From Clitopilus passeckerianus (lineage: Eukaryota > Basidiomycota > Agaricomycetes > Agaricales > Entolomataceae), in the NCBI GenBank assembly GCA_944990035.1, contig CALYLX010000098.1, positions 310,001 through 374,000 of the forward strand: a stretch of DNA of 64,000 bases, in the 5' to 3' direction. Shown piece after piece: positions 1 to 11,888 of the stretch (positions within the stretch are counted from its first letter, which is position 1; each line of letters opens with the position of its first letter). The notes under the pieces were generated by a model. The model worked only from the letters and a program-made list of their open reading frames with translations, had not been told where the DNA came from and ran no database searches. Both the position numbers and the translations under genes were made by a program.

Positions 1-1303
1 TCCTGCCGAGTCTTGTACGGAGGGAGGCAATAACATCTTCCGTTTTGGCAATAAGACACGGGAAATCCAAAACCTTCAAGGCTGGGAGCAACTCTCCTGA
101 CCCGATCCTATCCACAGTCTCTTGATCGAGATCCAGCCGATTCAGGTGGAACTCTTCCAGGTCGGAAAGAAGTTCAAAAAATCTGGCGAATACTTTGCCA
201 TCCTCTCCTGTTCCTTTGAAGCACCTCTCCTCGAAGTCGTGAAAATATAGTTGAAAGAAATGGAGACGGCACGAGGAGCGTCCTAGCATCGTTGTTAGGT
301 GCTTGACGACATCGACACGATTAAACATAGAGTCTCCTCCGTGTCTACGTGACAAGTCAAGGTGAGATGGTGCGGGCAGCACTAGCAAACTCAACGCCTG
401 CGCGTCATAGAAGTCAAATTTTAGTTCTCGTAGGTGTTCCAGTGTGATGGGTTGATCTTGTCCGGAAGAGTGGTCGAATCTGACATTGAGGTGGCATGTC
501 ACAAGGTTCTTGCAATGACCGAGGACGGAGAGTCGGGAAGGTGGGCCAATATCGAGGGGGAAATCGTATGGGTAGATGTATTCTTTGATCTTGAGGTCCC
601 TGAGTTGTTCCCAGGGTATTTTGTGTTGTAACAAGCGGTGAACAAGTATTTGCCCGCCTGTAAAGTCAAGGCGATCCAAGTTTGAGGAACTCTTGAAGAG
701 GTGCTCGATAACTTCAAGGCAAATGTCTGTGATGTTGTTTTCGTTGAAATTCATCTCTAGACTGTTTAATGAGGAGAAAGACGCAGATGGGAACTGTAAT
801 AGGGATCGAAGCTCGTCCCCACGCAGGTAAGGGAAGGTCAAGGATACGACCCGGGGCAGGTAGCGTCCAAATAATTCCAGACTCGGTTTATGAACAAGTA
901 ACGTTGTTTCCCAGGGTGAGGAGTCTCCGCTCAGCAAAAGCAGCAAAGGTCCCTTTGACGGAAGCAATGACTCCGCTTTGGTGATAGTCCTCGTATCTTC
1001 TAGGACCATTCGATCCCAAAATAGGCGGGTATTCTGCACGACAGCTCTCCATCGTGTGCATACTTGTCCAATGATCCAAGGTGTGTATATTTTGATGGAG
1101 CGTGTCCCGAGAACGTGATCTGAACCATAACATTGCCGGGCGTTCTTGGGAGCGATGGTGTGTAGAAAAATGTCGATCAAAATTTCAACTGGTAGATCTG
1201 CATGTCGAGGTTGTTTTTTGGGTTTAATAGGAACCACCAGCTTCAAATGTACTTTGCTTGCAAATCTAAAGAAGAATATTTGCAAAATCCTGCGAGGCTT
1301 CAT
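1..1303 (-). CDS. F-box protein, 3' end beyond window
   Basis: Uninterrupted minus-strand frame of about 434 codons from an ATG at 1303 to the left edge with no stop, so the C-terminus is missing. An F-box-like motif (DLPVEILIDIFLHT) lies near residue 50, and the rest is leucine-rich with regularly spaced LxxL segments, as in fungal F-box/LRR proteins that present substrates to SCF ubiquitin ligases. It aligns along its whole length with the next gene (for example TPWIIGQVCTRW against TPWIIRQVCTRW), so the two are tandem paralogues. About 35 residues are probably cut off. The N-terminus carries roughly 30 residues absent from the paralogue, with no closer in-frame ATG, so the start is the least certain part. 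The substrate is unknown. Confidence 0.8.
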   Translation of the reverse strand, partial: MKPRRILQIFFFRFASKVHLKLVVPIKPKKQPRHADLPVEILIDIFLHTIAPKNARQCYGSDHVLGTRSIKIYTPWIIGQVCTRWRAVVQNTRLFWDRMVLEDTRTITKAESLLPSKGPLLLLLSGDSSPWETTLLVHKPSLELFGRYLPRVVSLTFPYLRGDELRSLLQFPSASFSSLNSLEMNFNENNITDICLEVIEHLFKSSSNLDRLDFTGGQILVHRLLQHKIPWEQLRDLKIKEYIYPYDFPLDIGPPSRLSVLGHCKNLVTCHLNVRFDHSSGQDQPITLEHLRELKFDFYDAQALSLLVLPAPSHLDLSRRHGGDSMFNRVDVVKHLTTMLGRSSCRLHFFQLYFHDFEERCFKGTGEDGKVFARFFELLSDLEEFHLNRLDLDQETVDRIGSGELLPALKVLDFPCLIAKTEDVIASLRTRLGR

Positions 1304-1557
1304 AGCGTTGCCCCAAGTGTTGTAACGTGACAATGTAACTTGAGTACTACGATTGCCAGGTAGTCGCTTGGTAGCTGTTTGTCTTAATTTTGTTACGATG
1401 GTCAGAACAAATATATGCAAGCAAATATTGAGCCCTCGATGATCCCCAGTAGTGGCCTTTGAACGTTGAACGCTTGTTTGAGCGTTGGATGTTTGTATCA
1501 CATTGGTATCACATTCCGGAAAAGATTCCGTCGATTGCTCCACATACGATGATACCA

Positions 1558-2889
1558 TTAGGAACATTCCAGTCCAACCCCATACTTCTCTAGAACCTCC
1601 TTCTTCAAAAGGCGAGCATCCCGAATACCAATCGGATCTGACCAGGACCGGACGCGTAGGCGACAGATCCCCTTATACGAGGCGGAGTCATTCTTCCTTC
1701 CGAGCCTTTGGTTAAGGGAGGCAACAACCTCTTCCGTTGAGAGCATACAAGGGAAATCTAGAACCCTCATCGCCGGGAACAATTCCCCGCGCCCGATTCT
1801 ATCCAACGTCTCTCGGTTGAGCCGGAATCCATTCAAATGGAGCTCCTCTAGGTCGTAGAGAAGTCCGAAAAATCTCGGGAATACTATCGGACCCATCTCT
1901 ATCCCTTGAAACTCCCAATCGCCACCATCTTCCTTAAGATACCGAAGAGAGCACGAGGAACGTTCCAACATTGTTGTCAAGTGCGTGATGGTATCTTCAC
2001 CAGCGCAAGGCGATCGGAGGTACAGGCTAGATAGTGCGGGAAGCACCAGCGAGCTCAAGAACTGCGTATTATCAAACCGAAGGCATAATTCTTGCAAGTC
2101 TTTGATTGTAACAACCCGATCGCGAGCGATAATTTCACGATCGAATCTAAGTGAGAGGTGGCAGGTCCTAAGGTTTTCGCAGAGACTAAGGACAGAGAGA
2201 AGCGAATCGAAATTAACGGGGAGGTTATGTCGGTCGTGTTCTTCCTGTTCGATCTTGAGGTGCGCGAGTTGCTCCCAAGGCAGCTGTCTATGTAGAACGC
2301 GGTTGAGAAAGATGTGGCCTCCCGCAATGTGTAAACGGTGCACGTGTGGGGAACTTCGGAAAATGTGCTCGCTGATTGCAAGGCTAAGGTCTGGGGGGTC
2401 AACTTGGTCGAAGAACACGGCTAGGCACTTCAAGGAAGTGAATGAGGCAGGTGGCAACCGTTGGAAGCTCTGAAGCTCATCCCTTCGAAGGCGATGGAGT
2501 GTCAAGGAGCAGACACGGGGCAGATAACCTTGGAACAAATCCAGGCTAGATTGATCGGAGAGTAATGTCCATCGCCTGATATTGCGTAAAGTACCTCCGC
2601 TCAGCGAAAGCATCAGATCTCCCTCTGACGGAAGTAACGACTTCGCTCTAGTGATGGTCGCGCCCTCCAGGGCCACTCTGCTCCAGAAGGGGTGCGTGTC
2701 CTGTACGATAGCCTTCCATCGCGTACAGACTTGACGAATAATCCAGGGTGTGTATTTCTTGATATGGCTCGTGCCGAGAGTGTCATGCGAACCTTCCAAA
2801 AACACGACTTTGGTAGAAATAGTGTGCAGAAAAATGGTAATCAAGATTTCATCTGGTAGATGAGGGAGTAGTCGGGGTTGCTTCGGCAT
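1558..2889 (-). CDS. F-box protein
   Basis: Single-exon gene of 443 residues. The F-box-like motif LPDEILITIFLHT begins about residue 11. Then comes a conserved fungal segment (TPWIIRQVCTRWKAI) and a long leucine-rich region that probably forms irregular LRRs. The F-box would bind Skp1 and the C-terminal part a substrate, but no substrate can be inferred. The start at MPKQPR places the F-box at the usual distance from the N-terminus. It is a tandem paralogue of the partial gene at the left edge; 254 bases separate the two frames. It is intact, with no internal stops or introns. Confidence 0.85.
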   Translation of the reverse strand: MPKQPRLLPHLPDEILITIFLHTISTKVVFLEGSHDTLGTSHIKKYTPWIIRQVCTRWKAIVQDTHPFWSRVALEGATITRAKSLLPSEGDLMLSLSGGTLRNIRRWTLLSDQSSLDLFQGYLPRVCSLTLHRLRRDELQSFQRLPPASFTSLKCLAVFFDQVDPPDLSLAISEHIFRSSPHVHRLHIAGGHIFLNRVLHRQLPWEQLAHLKIEQEEHDRHNLPVNFDSLLSVLSLCENLRTCHLSLRFDREIIARDRVVTIKDLQELCLRFDNTQFLSSLVLPALSSLYLRSPCAGEDTITHLTTMLERSSCSLRYLKEDGGDWEFQGIEMGPIVFPRFFGLLYDLEELHLNGFRLNRETLDRIGRGELFPAMRVLDFPCMLSTEEVVASLNQRLGRKNDSASYKGICRLRVRSWSDPIGIRDARLLKKEVLEKYGVGLECS

Positions 2890-3510
2890 CGGCTCAACAA
2901 TATTTGCAGTCTCAAGGTGCCACCCTTAGTCGAACTTTTAGGGTGATCCTGCCAGTCGATCCCCAACTGGTTGTTGAGAGGAGGAGGGACAGGATTCGGT
3001 CCGTGGTGGCCGGACAAGAAATCTAACATCGGATCAAACGATTATGGCGACTCGCCGTTCCGAATCCAGTTGAGGGCAGGTTCAAATGCCCGTTCTTCAC
3101 TTGCAACTAACATGCAGTCGACATCCTTTGAATCCTGTTCCACACCATTAGACGCGTCTTTTCCTTTCTTCCTTTCTTCCAAGTTTCTTACAAGAATCTT
3201 GGTGGCTCTCAGTCTGACAATTGAGTTGAAAAGTCGAGCAAATTCGCTCTCAGTTTTCGACCCAAGGCTTCCGTCGGTTCAAACAAGACGCGGTTCACGT
3301 TAGCTACTCTGACGGATAGCCGTTGGCCAGTAATCGACGCGACCGCTCACCACCGCTCTGCTCGCTCCATCGGACGACGTCCACAATGTATAAAATGTCG
3401 AGATCCCCTTGCCAGACGATATTGGCTGCAATTGCTTACAATCCACCTCGCTTGCTTTCACTTAAAATCCAAGAAAGCGCTTTCTAGCAAACACTCTTGA
3501 CAATCGGCAT
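2890..3510. other. intergenic, divergent promoter region
   Basis: Lies between the minus-strand F-box gene and the plus-strand transporter, so it should hold both promoters. A TATA-like motif is present near 3389. No other coding region could be supported. Confidence 0.5.
3389..3395 (+). promoter_or_regulatory. TATA box of the transporter gene
   Basis: TATAAAA about 120 bases upstream of the ATG at 3511, which leaves room for a 5' leader of some 90 bases. Judged from position and sequence only. Confidence 0.4.
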
Positions 3511-5517
3511 ATGCCTTCTGAACCTTTTGAAGCGGAGTTCGCCTTTCCTCCTGCCCTTACCCGTGCGCAGGAGGAAGAGTATCGAGAACTTGAACTCGAA
3601 GGTCCTTTGCCGCTTTCTCCCTCTGCCACGCGACATTCACAAAACATCGTCGCCTATGGCGGCAAGCTGGATGTTTCCGACCTTGAGAAGGACTACGAGG
3701 CCCAAGGAATCCACGTTGTCACTTTCGAAAAGGGGATGGGTGAGGATCCTAGGGAATGGAGTACGGGGAAGAAATGGTAGGTTTATCTCCGCTGCTCTGG
3801 CAAAATGGCCGACTCATGTTTATCCAGGTATATAACATTTGCGACGTCTTTCCTGTGTCTGGTGGTCGCACTTGGCAGCTCGATTGTCACCGGAGAGTAA
3901 GTTCTCTAATACAAAGTACTCAAAACATGGGCTCATCCGACATGCGCTTCCAGCCTACGAGCTCCCGTTGAAGAATTGCACACTACTCAAGAAATTGTCA
4001 ACCTCACAGTGACATGCTTCGTTATCGGCTTTGGTATCGGGTACGTATTGGCTCATACCCCGACAGCGCTCGTTAATTAACCTTCATCTAGGCCCTTACT
4101 ATTTGCTCCACTCTCCGAGGTCGTTGGAAGGAAACCAATATACAGTGTCTCCATCTTCCTATACTTCATCTTCACCCTCCCGAGCTGCCTTGCCAAAAAT
4201 GCCGCTACTCTCGTCGTGGCTCGGCAACTTGCTGGTATTGCTGCATCTGCGCCCATGTGCAATGTTGGAGGAAGGTACGTCTTTTCAGGATATTTGACGT
4301 ATTCATCAACTGATATGACCATACTCTAGCGTCGCCGACATCTGGTCCGTTGAGCAACGGGGCATCCCTATGGCTATCTTCTCTGGTACAATTTTGTCAG
4401 AAAAATTTCTCGACTACGTGTTTTTGCAAAGCTGACAATTGGCAAATAGCCTTGGCCCTTGTCTTGGACCCCTCTTCGGCGCATGGATTGGCGCACAAGC
4501 AGGATGGAGATGGATCTACTGGGTCCTGTTCATCATGGTCGGAGCAGCCTTCATCTTCACCCTCTTCATCCCCGAAACTCTTTCCGCCGTTCTTCTCCGC
4601 CGAAAGGCTCAACGCCTACGCACCCAGACCGGCGACGACAGATACAAATCGCTAGGAGAGATGCACCACGTTCCGCTCCTTGAGAAGCTCAAGGTGGCCT
4701 GCTCTAGACCATTGGTAATGATGGTCTTCGAGCCAATCATTCTATTCATGTCATTTTGTACGTCGGCTCGGTCGATGACCTTATTTCCGGAGGGCTGATG
4801 ATCCATGCATCTAGATTTGTCCTTCGTCTATAGCCTGCTGTACTTGCTCTTCTTTGCATTCCCTCTGGCGTTCGAGGAGATCCGGCACTTCAGCCAGGGC
4901 ATGGTTGGCGTCACGTTCGTCAGTATCATGCTGGGTGTTATTGCAGCTCTCTGCATTATCCCTTACCAAGAGCGGATATACCGAAGGGTCATGGTGGACG
5001 GGATCTTCCCCGAAGCCCGATTATACCCCATGCTTTTAGGAGCTATGTATGTCATGCTAATCTTTCGATCAAACGATTTTTACTGACAAGTGCCTGTTAT
5101 ATCAGAGTTCTCCCTGTGGCACTATTCATTTTTGCCTTCACTGGTGCTTACGCCCACGTACATTGGATAGCACCGTGCATTGCGGGAACATTGTTCGGCT
5201 TTGCCATGATCTTCATTTATGTGGCTGCCAACTCCTACATCGTGGACTCCTTCAGCGACTATGCTGCTTCGGCGATTGCAGCCAAAACACTCATGAGATC
5301 CGTCATCGGTGCCATGGTGCCTTTGTTCGTGAATCAAATGTTTCATAACATGGGTTTCCAGTACGCCGGTCTGCTGTTGGCACTGATCGCAGGCCTGATC
5401 GGGCCCATCCCGTTCGTCTTCTACCGTTACGGAGGGCAGATCAGGTCCAAGAGCTCGCGAGCCACAACTGCGTTGAGAGGGGAGGGGTTCCGGGGTGAAA
5501 AGGACGTTCCGCACTAG
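3511..5517 (+). CDS. MFS transporter, DHA1-like
   Basis: Eight exons: 3511-3776, 3828-3896, 3954-4040, 4092-4274, 4330-4395, 4450-4757, 4815-5046, 5106-5517. Together they encode 540 residues, normal for fungal drug:H+ antiporters of the TPO1/FLU1 type. The hydrophilic N-terminus ends in the typical pre-membrane motif DPREWSTGKKW. Next come about 12 membrane segments, the loop 2-3 signature APLSEVVGRKPIY, and LGPCLGPLFGAWI plus GWRWIYW in the first half. It probably exports a small drug-like molecule or polyamine across the plasma membrane; the substrate cannot be told from sequence. It sits 444 bases upstream of a Zn2Cys6 regulator on the same strand, a common pairing that may or may not be functional. 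Each junction keeps frame and uses GT-AG. Confidence 0.85.
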
Positions 5518-5961
5518 ATTTACAGTCTTTCTCCTGGTCATGGGCATTCGATATCCTTATTGTACCAGTCTTCCGTTAGAATCGTCATGTACTTTCTGAT
5601 ATTCTCTCACAGTATCAGGGAGCCAGCCAATCATGTGCATTTCCTCGGCCCGCTGACAAGATTCTGATCTCTGAGAACGAGGCAGGTGGAGGTGGTTAAA
5701 AGTTGGCGAGTGTATAATAGCGACCAACCTCCGGCCTCGAATCCGTAACGTCCAGAACGCATTGACCCCCTTCATAGCGTCCACAGCAAGTCTGAGACCA
5801 TCATTCCATGGCTAGTTTACCGGGGATCTTTTACTCCATTCTGAATTCTGACTCTGGGCTGCTGTCATCACGCGCCGAGGGGCGGGTTAGTAAGAAATGG
5901 CAGGGGTCAATTATAATGATTGCACTACGACCACAACGGCGACGACAAAGTTCAAGAAGAA
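5518..5961. other. intergenic
   Basis: 3' region of the transporter and promoter of the regulator. In-frame stops at 5914-5919 close the reading frame upstream of the regulator's ATG. Nothing else is supported. Confidence 0.4.
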
Positions 5962-8900
5962 ATGCTATCCCAGGATGCTGGCCCCTCAACGATCATAGCA
6001 ATGGACAGGCAGGGCCCTCCGCAATCAGCATTGGGCCGTAGGCTAGAAAGAGCCTGTGATATGTGCAGGCGAAAGAAAGGTAGGCCTCTTTTCGAGACAA
6101 CAAATGTTCTCCATGTGTCCGAGACCGAGGTATACTGACGATGACTTCTGTTTCTTGCAGTGAAGTGTACGCATACAGCACTTTGATTGTTTTGAGTTCG
6201 AGCACTGAAGGACAGACATTGCAGGCGATGGAATCAGGGACTCTGGAAATCGTTGCACGAACTGCATTATCAACACCTGGGACTGTACTTATGTCGAGAT
6301 GTCGTTCGTATGTGGGGTCTCTCATGTTATCTGTGGCTGTAGTACTGATGCTCTGGCCTGCGACAGCGACGTGCTCCCCCAAAATCGTTCGTCCACTTCC
6401 TCTGTCTCATGCCTCGTGGACACACGTTGATATCGATCCATATCTAGATATGTTGAAGGCCTGGAAAAGCGGGTGAAGCAGCTTACACAGCTCCTCAGCA
6501 AGGTGAGCCGCTCACCCCGATTTCGGAGAATCCGTCCGTTAACGGGATCGTCCAGATTTCTCCGGAAACTGTGCAAGAGCTCGACGAGGAGGACGGTCTG
6601 GGAGCACTCACTCAGGCAATCACTACGTTGCAGACGTCACCGAGCACACCGATCCACATCCTCGAGTCATTCTATGCTAAAGGCCGAAGAGCGAATGATG
6701 TTATGCCTGCCCTACTCCGTCATGTTACCCATCTCCCTACCGCAACAACTGACTCTCTTGAGGTGTTTGGGGAGGATTTGAAGGAAGAGGAAGAGGAACC
6801 GGATGTTGTGGTGGAGAATACTGCATTGTCGAGCGTGTTGGAGTCCATGTCCCTGAGGGAAAACAACCTTCGGTCGTCAAGGCATTCCAGTGGAGTGCAG
6901 TACATTGAGACCGCGTACAAACTCAAGCAAGAGGCTTTGCATCAGAAAGGCATCTCAATCTCGGAAATCCCTCGCCCCCACATAGACGATGATTTCGCCA
7001 CATTCTCCAATACAGTGCGTATTTCCTGCATTCTAAGCAGCCACCGCCACTCACCTACAACACGCAGGTCTGGACATCCTCCGAAACCAGCCAAGCTTTC
7101 CACGGCAAACTCATCTTCCCACCTCACGACCTCATGTTCCCCCTCATCGATCTCTACTTCAAGCACATGAACGTTTTCTACCCCTTCCTCCACCGACCCA
7201 CCTTCGAGCGCTCGATCGTGGAAGGATTTCACATCAAGAACGACCTTTTTGCAGCCACGCTGCTGCTTGTATGCGCAATCGGTGCGCGGTTCTCGGACGA
7301 TCCACGGGTATTGCTTGACCGGGATGACCCTCGGTGGGAAAGCGTGAGCGATATGACCGACGACCAGTTCTCGTACTCCAGGGGTTGGCAGTGGGCTATT
7401 CAGGTGCCGGTTATCCAGCGGCCACCTACGGAGCCTCCGTCTTTGTATGAGTTGCAGTTTTACGTTGTGAGTTCGTCTCTCGTGATTCCGCGTTAACTGG
7501 AGCTGATGGCTTGAATTAGTTATGGGCCGAGTTTTTGCAAGGCGCTTCGGCTGCGCAGTCATGTTGGCCGGCCATTGGGTTCGGGATTCGGATAGCGCAA
7601 GAAGTCGGAGTGTGTCGACGCAAGTCCCATTCGTTGACCTTGGAGGATGAGTTATGGAAGCGCGCCTTTTGGTTAGTTTCCTCGTATTGGCCTTATCAAC
7701 GGGCGCTGATTTCTCCCTAGGGTACTGGTTTCTTTGGACAGGCACTTCAGCTCCACTCTTGGAAGACCATGTGCTTTGCATGACGAAGAGTACGTAACGC
7801 CTCCTCCTGTCCATTTGTTGACGCTAATCCTCACCATTATAGTTTTGACGTCGAACTACCGATTGAATGTGATGACGAGTACTTGGATCATCCAGACCCA
7901 AAACAACGATTCAAGCAACCACCGTCAAAACCATCGATTATTTCCTATTTCAATTCCTACCTCCGGCTTAATCAGATTCTTGCTTTCCTTCTTCGAACTG
8001 TGGTACGTACATTCCCTCCAAACATCGTGTACCAGACACTCACAGGGTGCCCCGTAGTACACCATCAACAGGTCAAAGATCCTTTTCGGATACGTAGGCC
8101 AAGGCGAACAAAAGATGATCTCCGAACTGGATTCGGCTCTCAACCAGTGGGAGGAATCTCTGCCCGCCCATAGTAAGCACCTTTCATGGCTACCAGTTTA
8201 TATGCAATCCAATTGTTACCAACAGTGGTCTGGGACCCCAACCGACAAGACGAGACATTCTTCAATCAATCCGCAACTCTACATTCTGCGTACCAATACG
8301 TTCGCATTCTCGTTCATCGGCCCTTCATCCCGTCACCGCATATCAAGAACCAGAGGGAGTTCCCGTCCCTTACTATATGCACAAACGCTGCGCGATCCTG
8401 TGCCAATGCTCTGGATGCTCAGAGACAGAGGGTTCGGTTTGCACCTCAGCCACTTCAGGTACGTCGAGAATCAGTGTCTTTTCACCCTCATACTTACTGT
8501 TCATGTAGGGTATGGCATTCGCTGCTGGCGTCATGCTCCTCATGCGGATCTGGAGTGGAAAAAAGGCAGGATTGCACACGGATGTAGAGAGGGAGATGAT
8601 TGATGTTCGGAAATGCCTTGATTCATTGAAGGCTGCCGAGGTCAGGCACTACGCTGCAGGACGCCAATGGTAAATTTCCACCATTCTTCTACGTGTTCCT
8701 GAAGTTGACTCTAACTCCCTAGGGATATTCTCAACGTCCTCTCGAACATGGAGGATATTTCTATCAAACGTGAACCTAGCGACTCGCCCCCGTATCAGTC
8801 TGGCGTACAGCACACCGAGCCGCCTCCCCCAGAGCAGCAGCAACTCGCGCAAATGTTCGACGTGGAACCAGGATATAACCCGACGAACGCAGGTTACGAG

Positions 8901-10512
8901 CCACCCGACATCTCTGTTCGAATCATATACGGCGATAGAGTCTCACCCCAGAGGCAACCTCACAGGCACTCAGTTGCGGCTGCTCCTACCCAGCCGGCTA
9001 TGCAGTTCCAGGGGAGCACGAACTTCTGGTACGATACTGCTCAGCCGTATAACAATAGCCAGAGTGCGAGTCCACAGGCGCCCCCACCTCAGATGGGAGA
9101 CTCGCCGATGTCGTATATCGAGCCTCAAGGGGCTGCGAACGAGTATCAGCAGCAACAGCAACAGCAGCAGGCCTATATTCAGCCGCAGCTGACGGGTGAA
9201 GCAAGACAGGTTGACCCTCGAGCGAATGGCGTGCAGGGATATGTCCCTCAGCATACTTCTCAGAAGTCAAATCCCTATCCCACTCCTGCCTACAGCAACG
9301 ACGCTAGTCAATACGCGCAGTCTCGTCCCACCATACCCGAGAACGTTGTTCACTCGAGAGAAGGATCTGGCCAATATGTTCCTTCCGCGTCACGGGGCTT
9401 CGTACCACCTCAGCCGCCTCAGGTTGCCCAGCAGGTTCCTCAACAACAACCGCTGCAGCGGCAGCAGGGACCTGCGAATAATTATGCAGTCTCAGGTGGT
9501 CGACCAAGTTTCAGCGAACCGGCAGTCCCGCAACAGGGTTACAACCAATATCCCACACCTCCCCCTTCAAACAACCCTTCAAACCACAACAGTGATTACT
9601 TCCCTCCTGGCTCGACTCGTCAGGAAGGATATGCTACCAATTCCACTGGTGGTTATGCGCAACCGGCGAATGCGATTCAACGCCCTGCTCCTGTTCCTCT
9701 CCAGAACGGGTATCCTCAACCTCCTCCCGCTCAGCCTCGGAGCTATCCGAGCCAGTCCCAGGACGGATACAACTACTCTTCTGGAGGATCAAGCAGCAGC
9801 GAAGGGTATGGTCACGGTCGTTCTGGTAGTAACCAGGCTTCTATGGGCATGATGTCCAACAATCATCCTAGCTATGGGCCTGCACCTACGTCCAGTACTA
9901 CGGGGACGCATACACCACATAGATATGGTGCCAGCCCTTATCCTACGGCGCCAGTCCGGGAAAGTGTTCGTTCCGTCCAAGCACAAAGCACGGCAGCTGC
10001 ACCTACGGCGACTTCTGGATTTGCTGGCAATATGCCTACTCAACAGACGTCGTATTATGGTGGTGCTCAGCCGCCTGCTAAACAGCAGCCACCACTTCCT
10101 CACCGACAGCAACAGCAGCCACCGCTTCCTCACCGACAGCAACAGCAGTACCAACCGCAACAGCAACACTATACCGCTGACGGGACCTCCCAATACATCC
10201 CAAGCGAGCAAATGGTTTACAACCACCAGAACAGCAGCAATCCTACGCTCGCTAGGTCACAACAGCAGCCGCAGGTACGGCCTCAGCCCCTCCAGAACAT
10301 GTACGCGATGTGGTCTGCGGCTCCGTCAGGTTTCCGGTAAGTTTGCAACATCTTCCGTGCTGTAACCTCTGAGCTGACGCACCTTTAGGATTGATGAATG
10401 GGGTCAATACCTGTCCGATATGACTGGCACCAACATGGGTCATGACCCAAGGTATCAGCCTCAACCTCCAGCGCAAAATCACGCCTGGCAGTATCAAAGC
10501 ACCAGCGGTTGA
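5962..10512 (+). CDS. Zn2Cys6 transcription factor with Gln/Pro-rich tail
   Basis: Fifteen exons: 5962-6079, 6161-6166, 6225-6307, 6367-6386, 6448-6502, 6556-7014, 7068-7466, 7520-7671, 7721-7789, 7843-8002, 8058-8172, 8226-8458, 8509-8669, 8723-10336, 10389-10512. They give 1,255 residues. The binuclear zinc cluster (CDMCRRKKVKCDG, then CTNC and DC, residues about 31-62) is followed by a linker and coiled coil (KSYVEGLEKRVKQL). The third cysteine depends on a 6-base exon. Residues about 220-560 match the fungal_trans domain (MFPLIDLYFKHMNVFYPFLH; LGRPCALHDEDFDVELP). The last 600 residues are rich in Gln, Pro, Ser and Tyr, a likely disordered activation region. Nuclear regulator with unknown targets; the adjacent transporter and pyranose oxidase are candidates only. 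The start is the first ATG after in-frame stops; 6001 is an alternative. Confidence 0.85.
10081..10147 (+). repeat. 30-base coding minisatellite
   Basis: Two full units and a partial third (10081-10110, 10111-10140) differ at a single base. They encode repeats of about ten residues, QQPPLPHRQQ-like, inside the regulator's Gln/Pro-rich tail. The period is a multiple of three, so copy-number change would keep frame. Confidence 0.8.
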
Positions 10513-11888
10513 ACATTCTATGACATGGGTAACGACACACAGATTAGATATATATTAACGATGGGCTATGTATAATACGGGTCATCATTCCTTCTGGATG
10601 TAAATAAGGGTGAAGTAAAGCTACCTCAATAGTAGGTAGACATTTGTATAATTTTCGTATTCTCTGTATATTCATATTCGCGGCATGTAATCTGACTCCT
10701 GTTCTATTTAATATACCCGAGATCAATGTGCTATCCGAATACTAGACTTTTGCATCCTAGAAACCTCTGCAGCAGCTCAGTATGCCAACCAAAAAGTGAA
10801 ATTCCTAGAGTCGACGATAGTGGTGGTTGAAAGCAAGAGGACTCTGATTGCTGAGTCATCATGTTTAGGGCCAGCAGTTACAACACAACTGGTTTAGGGC
10901 GAGGTTGCCAGTGACTTTTCACAAACCGCATCCAAAGGAATTCAGCCAAGGTTTTCTCTTTCTCACAACTTCGTTTGGGAACGCTGTGACCTTATTATTG
11001 CAGCCAGTTGAGCTTTTATTACGGCTTGTTTCGTGCATCCGTACCTTGCGCATTATCAACACCCGAACAGCACCCCAAACTCTCCTGGATGACCTCATGA
11101 CTTGGTGCAAGCCGATAAACGCTAGTTATGGTGCTGTAAAGCTCGGTGGTGCAGAACGTCCGATGCTACTTTGAACATGCCTCCTGTCCAGCGGCGCAGA
11201 CTGGCACCGATCTACATCCTCAGAAGCCTGACTGTTCTTGGTCTAGCTCGCTCCAAACCGCAGTTCAGAGCTCCAACTACGACCTTGACGGGGCTTACGG
11301 GACTACCTGCCATGTGCTCAGAAATTAGCTAGCAAATTGACCCACGTCGCAGGCTACAATGCTGGCTGGCGATTCTCAAGGACAAGGCACCTAGGATCGT
11401 TTCCTGTTGAAGGGGTTCTTTCGAGCGCCACAGGTCGACCTGTACAGGAACCAGAATGAGAATGATGAGCTCCTTAAGAGGAGATACGGCAGGGAAAACT
11501 TGTTTGTATCATAATTATGCGACACACTGGCGTGTTCATCGTGACCAAGTTAGAGGAATCGGTGAGTTAGAACCTTGATTGTTTGTTGTAAGTCGTACCT
11601 AATCCTTCTCCAGTTGGCAATGGGAGCAGTTTTCTAAGGATGATTGTACAAGATCAGCTTGGCTACAGTATGATCGCGACACGAACAATGGAAATCCTTT
11701 GATCGCTTCAGTCATCCTTGTTGACCACCCCAAAACCTCGTTCATACGCCGGTGGCGACGGTACTTTCCCAAGTGAGTTGTCGACTGTTTTCGCCTCCAC
11801 GAAAGGAGTGTCCGACTGGCTACCTATAAAAGGTGTGCAGTCCCACTGCTTGACTGTCATCAAACCGTCCACCCAGATTACTACCACA
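10513..11888. other. intergenic
   Basis: About 1.4 kb between the regulator and the pyranose oxidase, containing the latter's promoter. No reading frame here shows family motifs or plausible splicing. Confidence 0.4.
11825..11831 (+). promoter_or_regulatory. TATA box of the pyranose oxidase gene
   Basis: TATAAAA 58 bases before the ATG at 11889, a spacing typical of strongly expressed fungal genes. It supports the choice of that ATG. Confidence 0.5.

Noticed and set aside
3070..3100. tRNA-like T-arm (GGTTCAAATGCC).
   Set aside because: No acceptor, D or anticodon arms can be folded around it.
4397..4612. Minus-strand acidic protein inside the transporter gene.
   Set aside because: It is antisense to transporter exon 6, and its composition mirrors the sense codons.
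5920..5961. Start of the regulator at 5920.
   Set aside because: Position 5920 is TTG; tandem in-frame stops lie just before it, and the first ATG is at 5962.
11718..11888. N-terminal extension of pyranose oxidase from 11718.
   Set aside because: It begins with TTG, overlaps the TATA box at 11825 and adds no signal or propeptide-like sequence.
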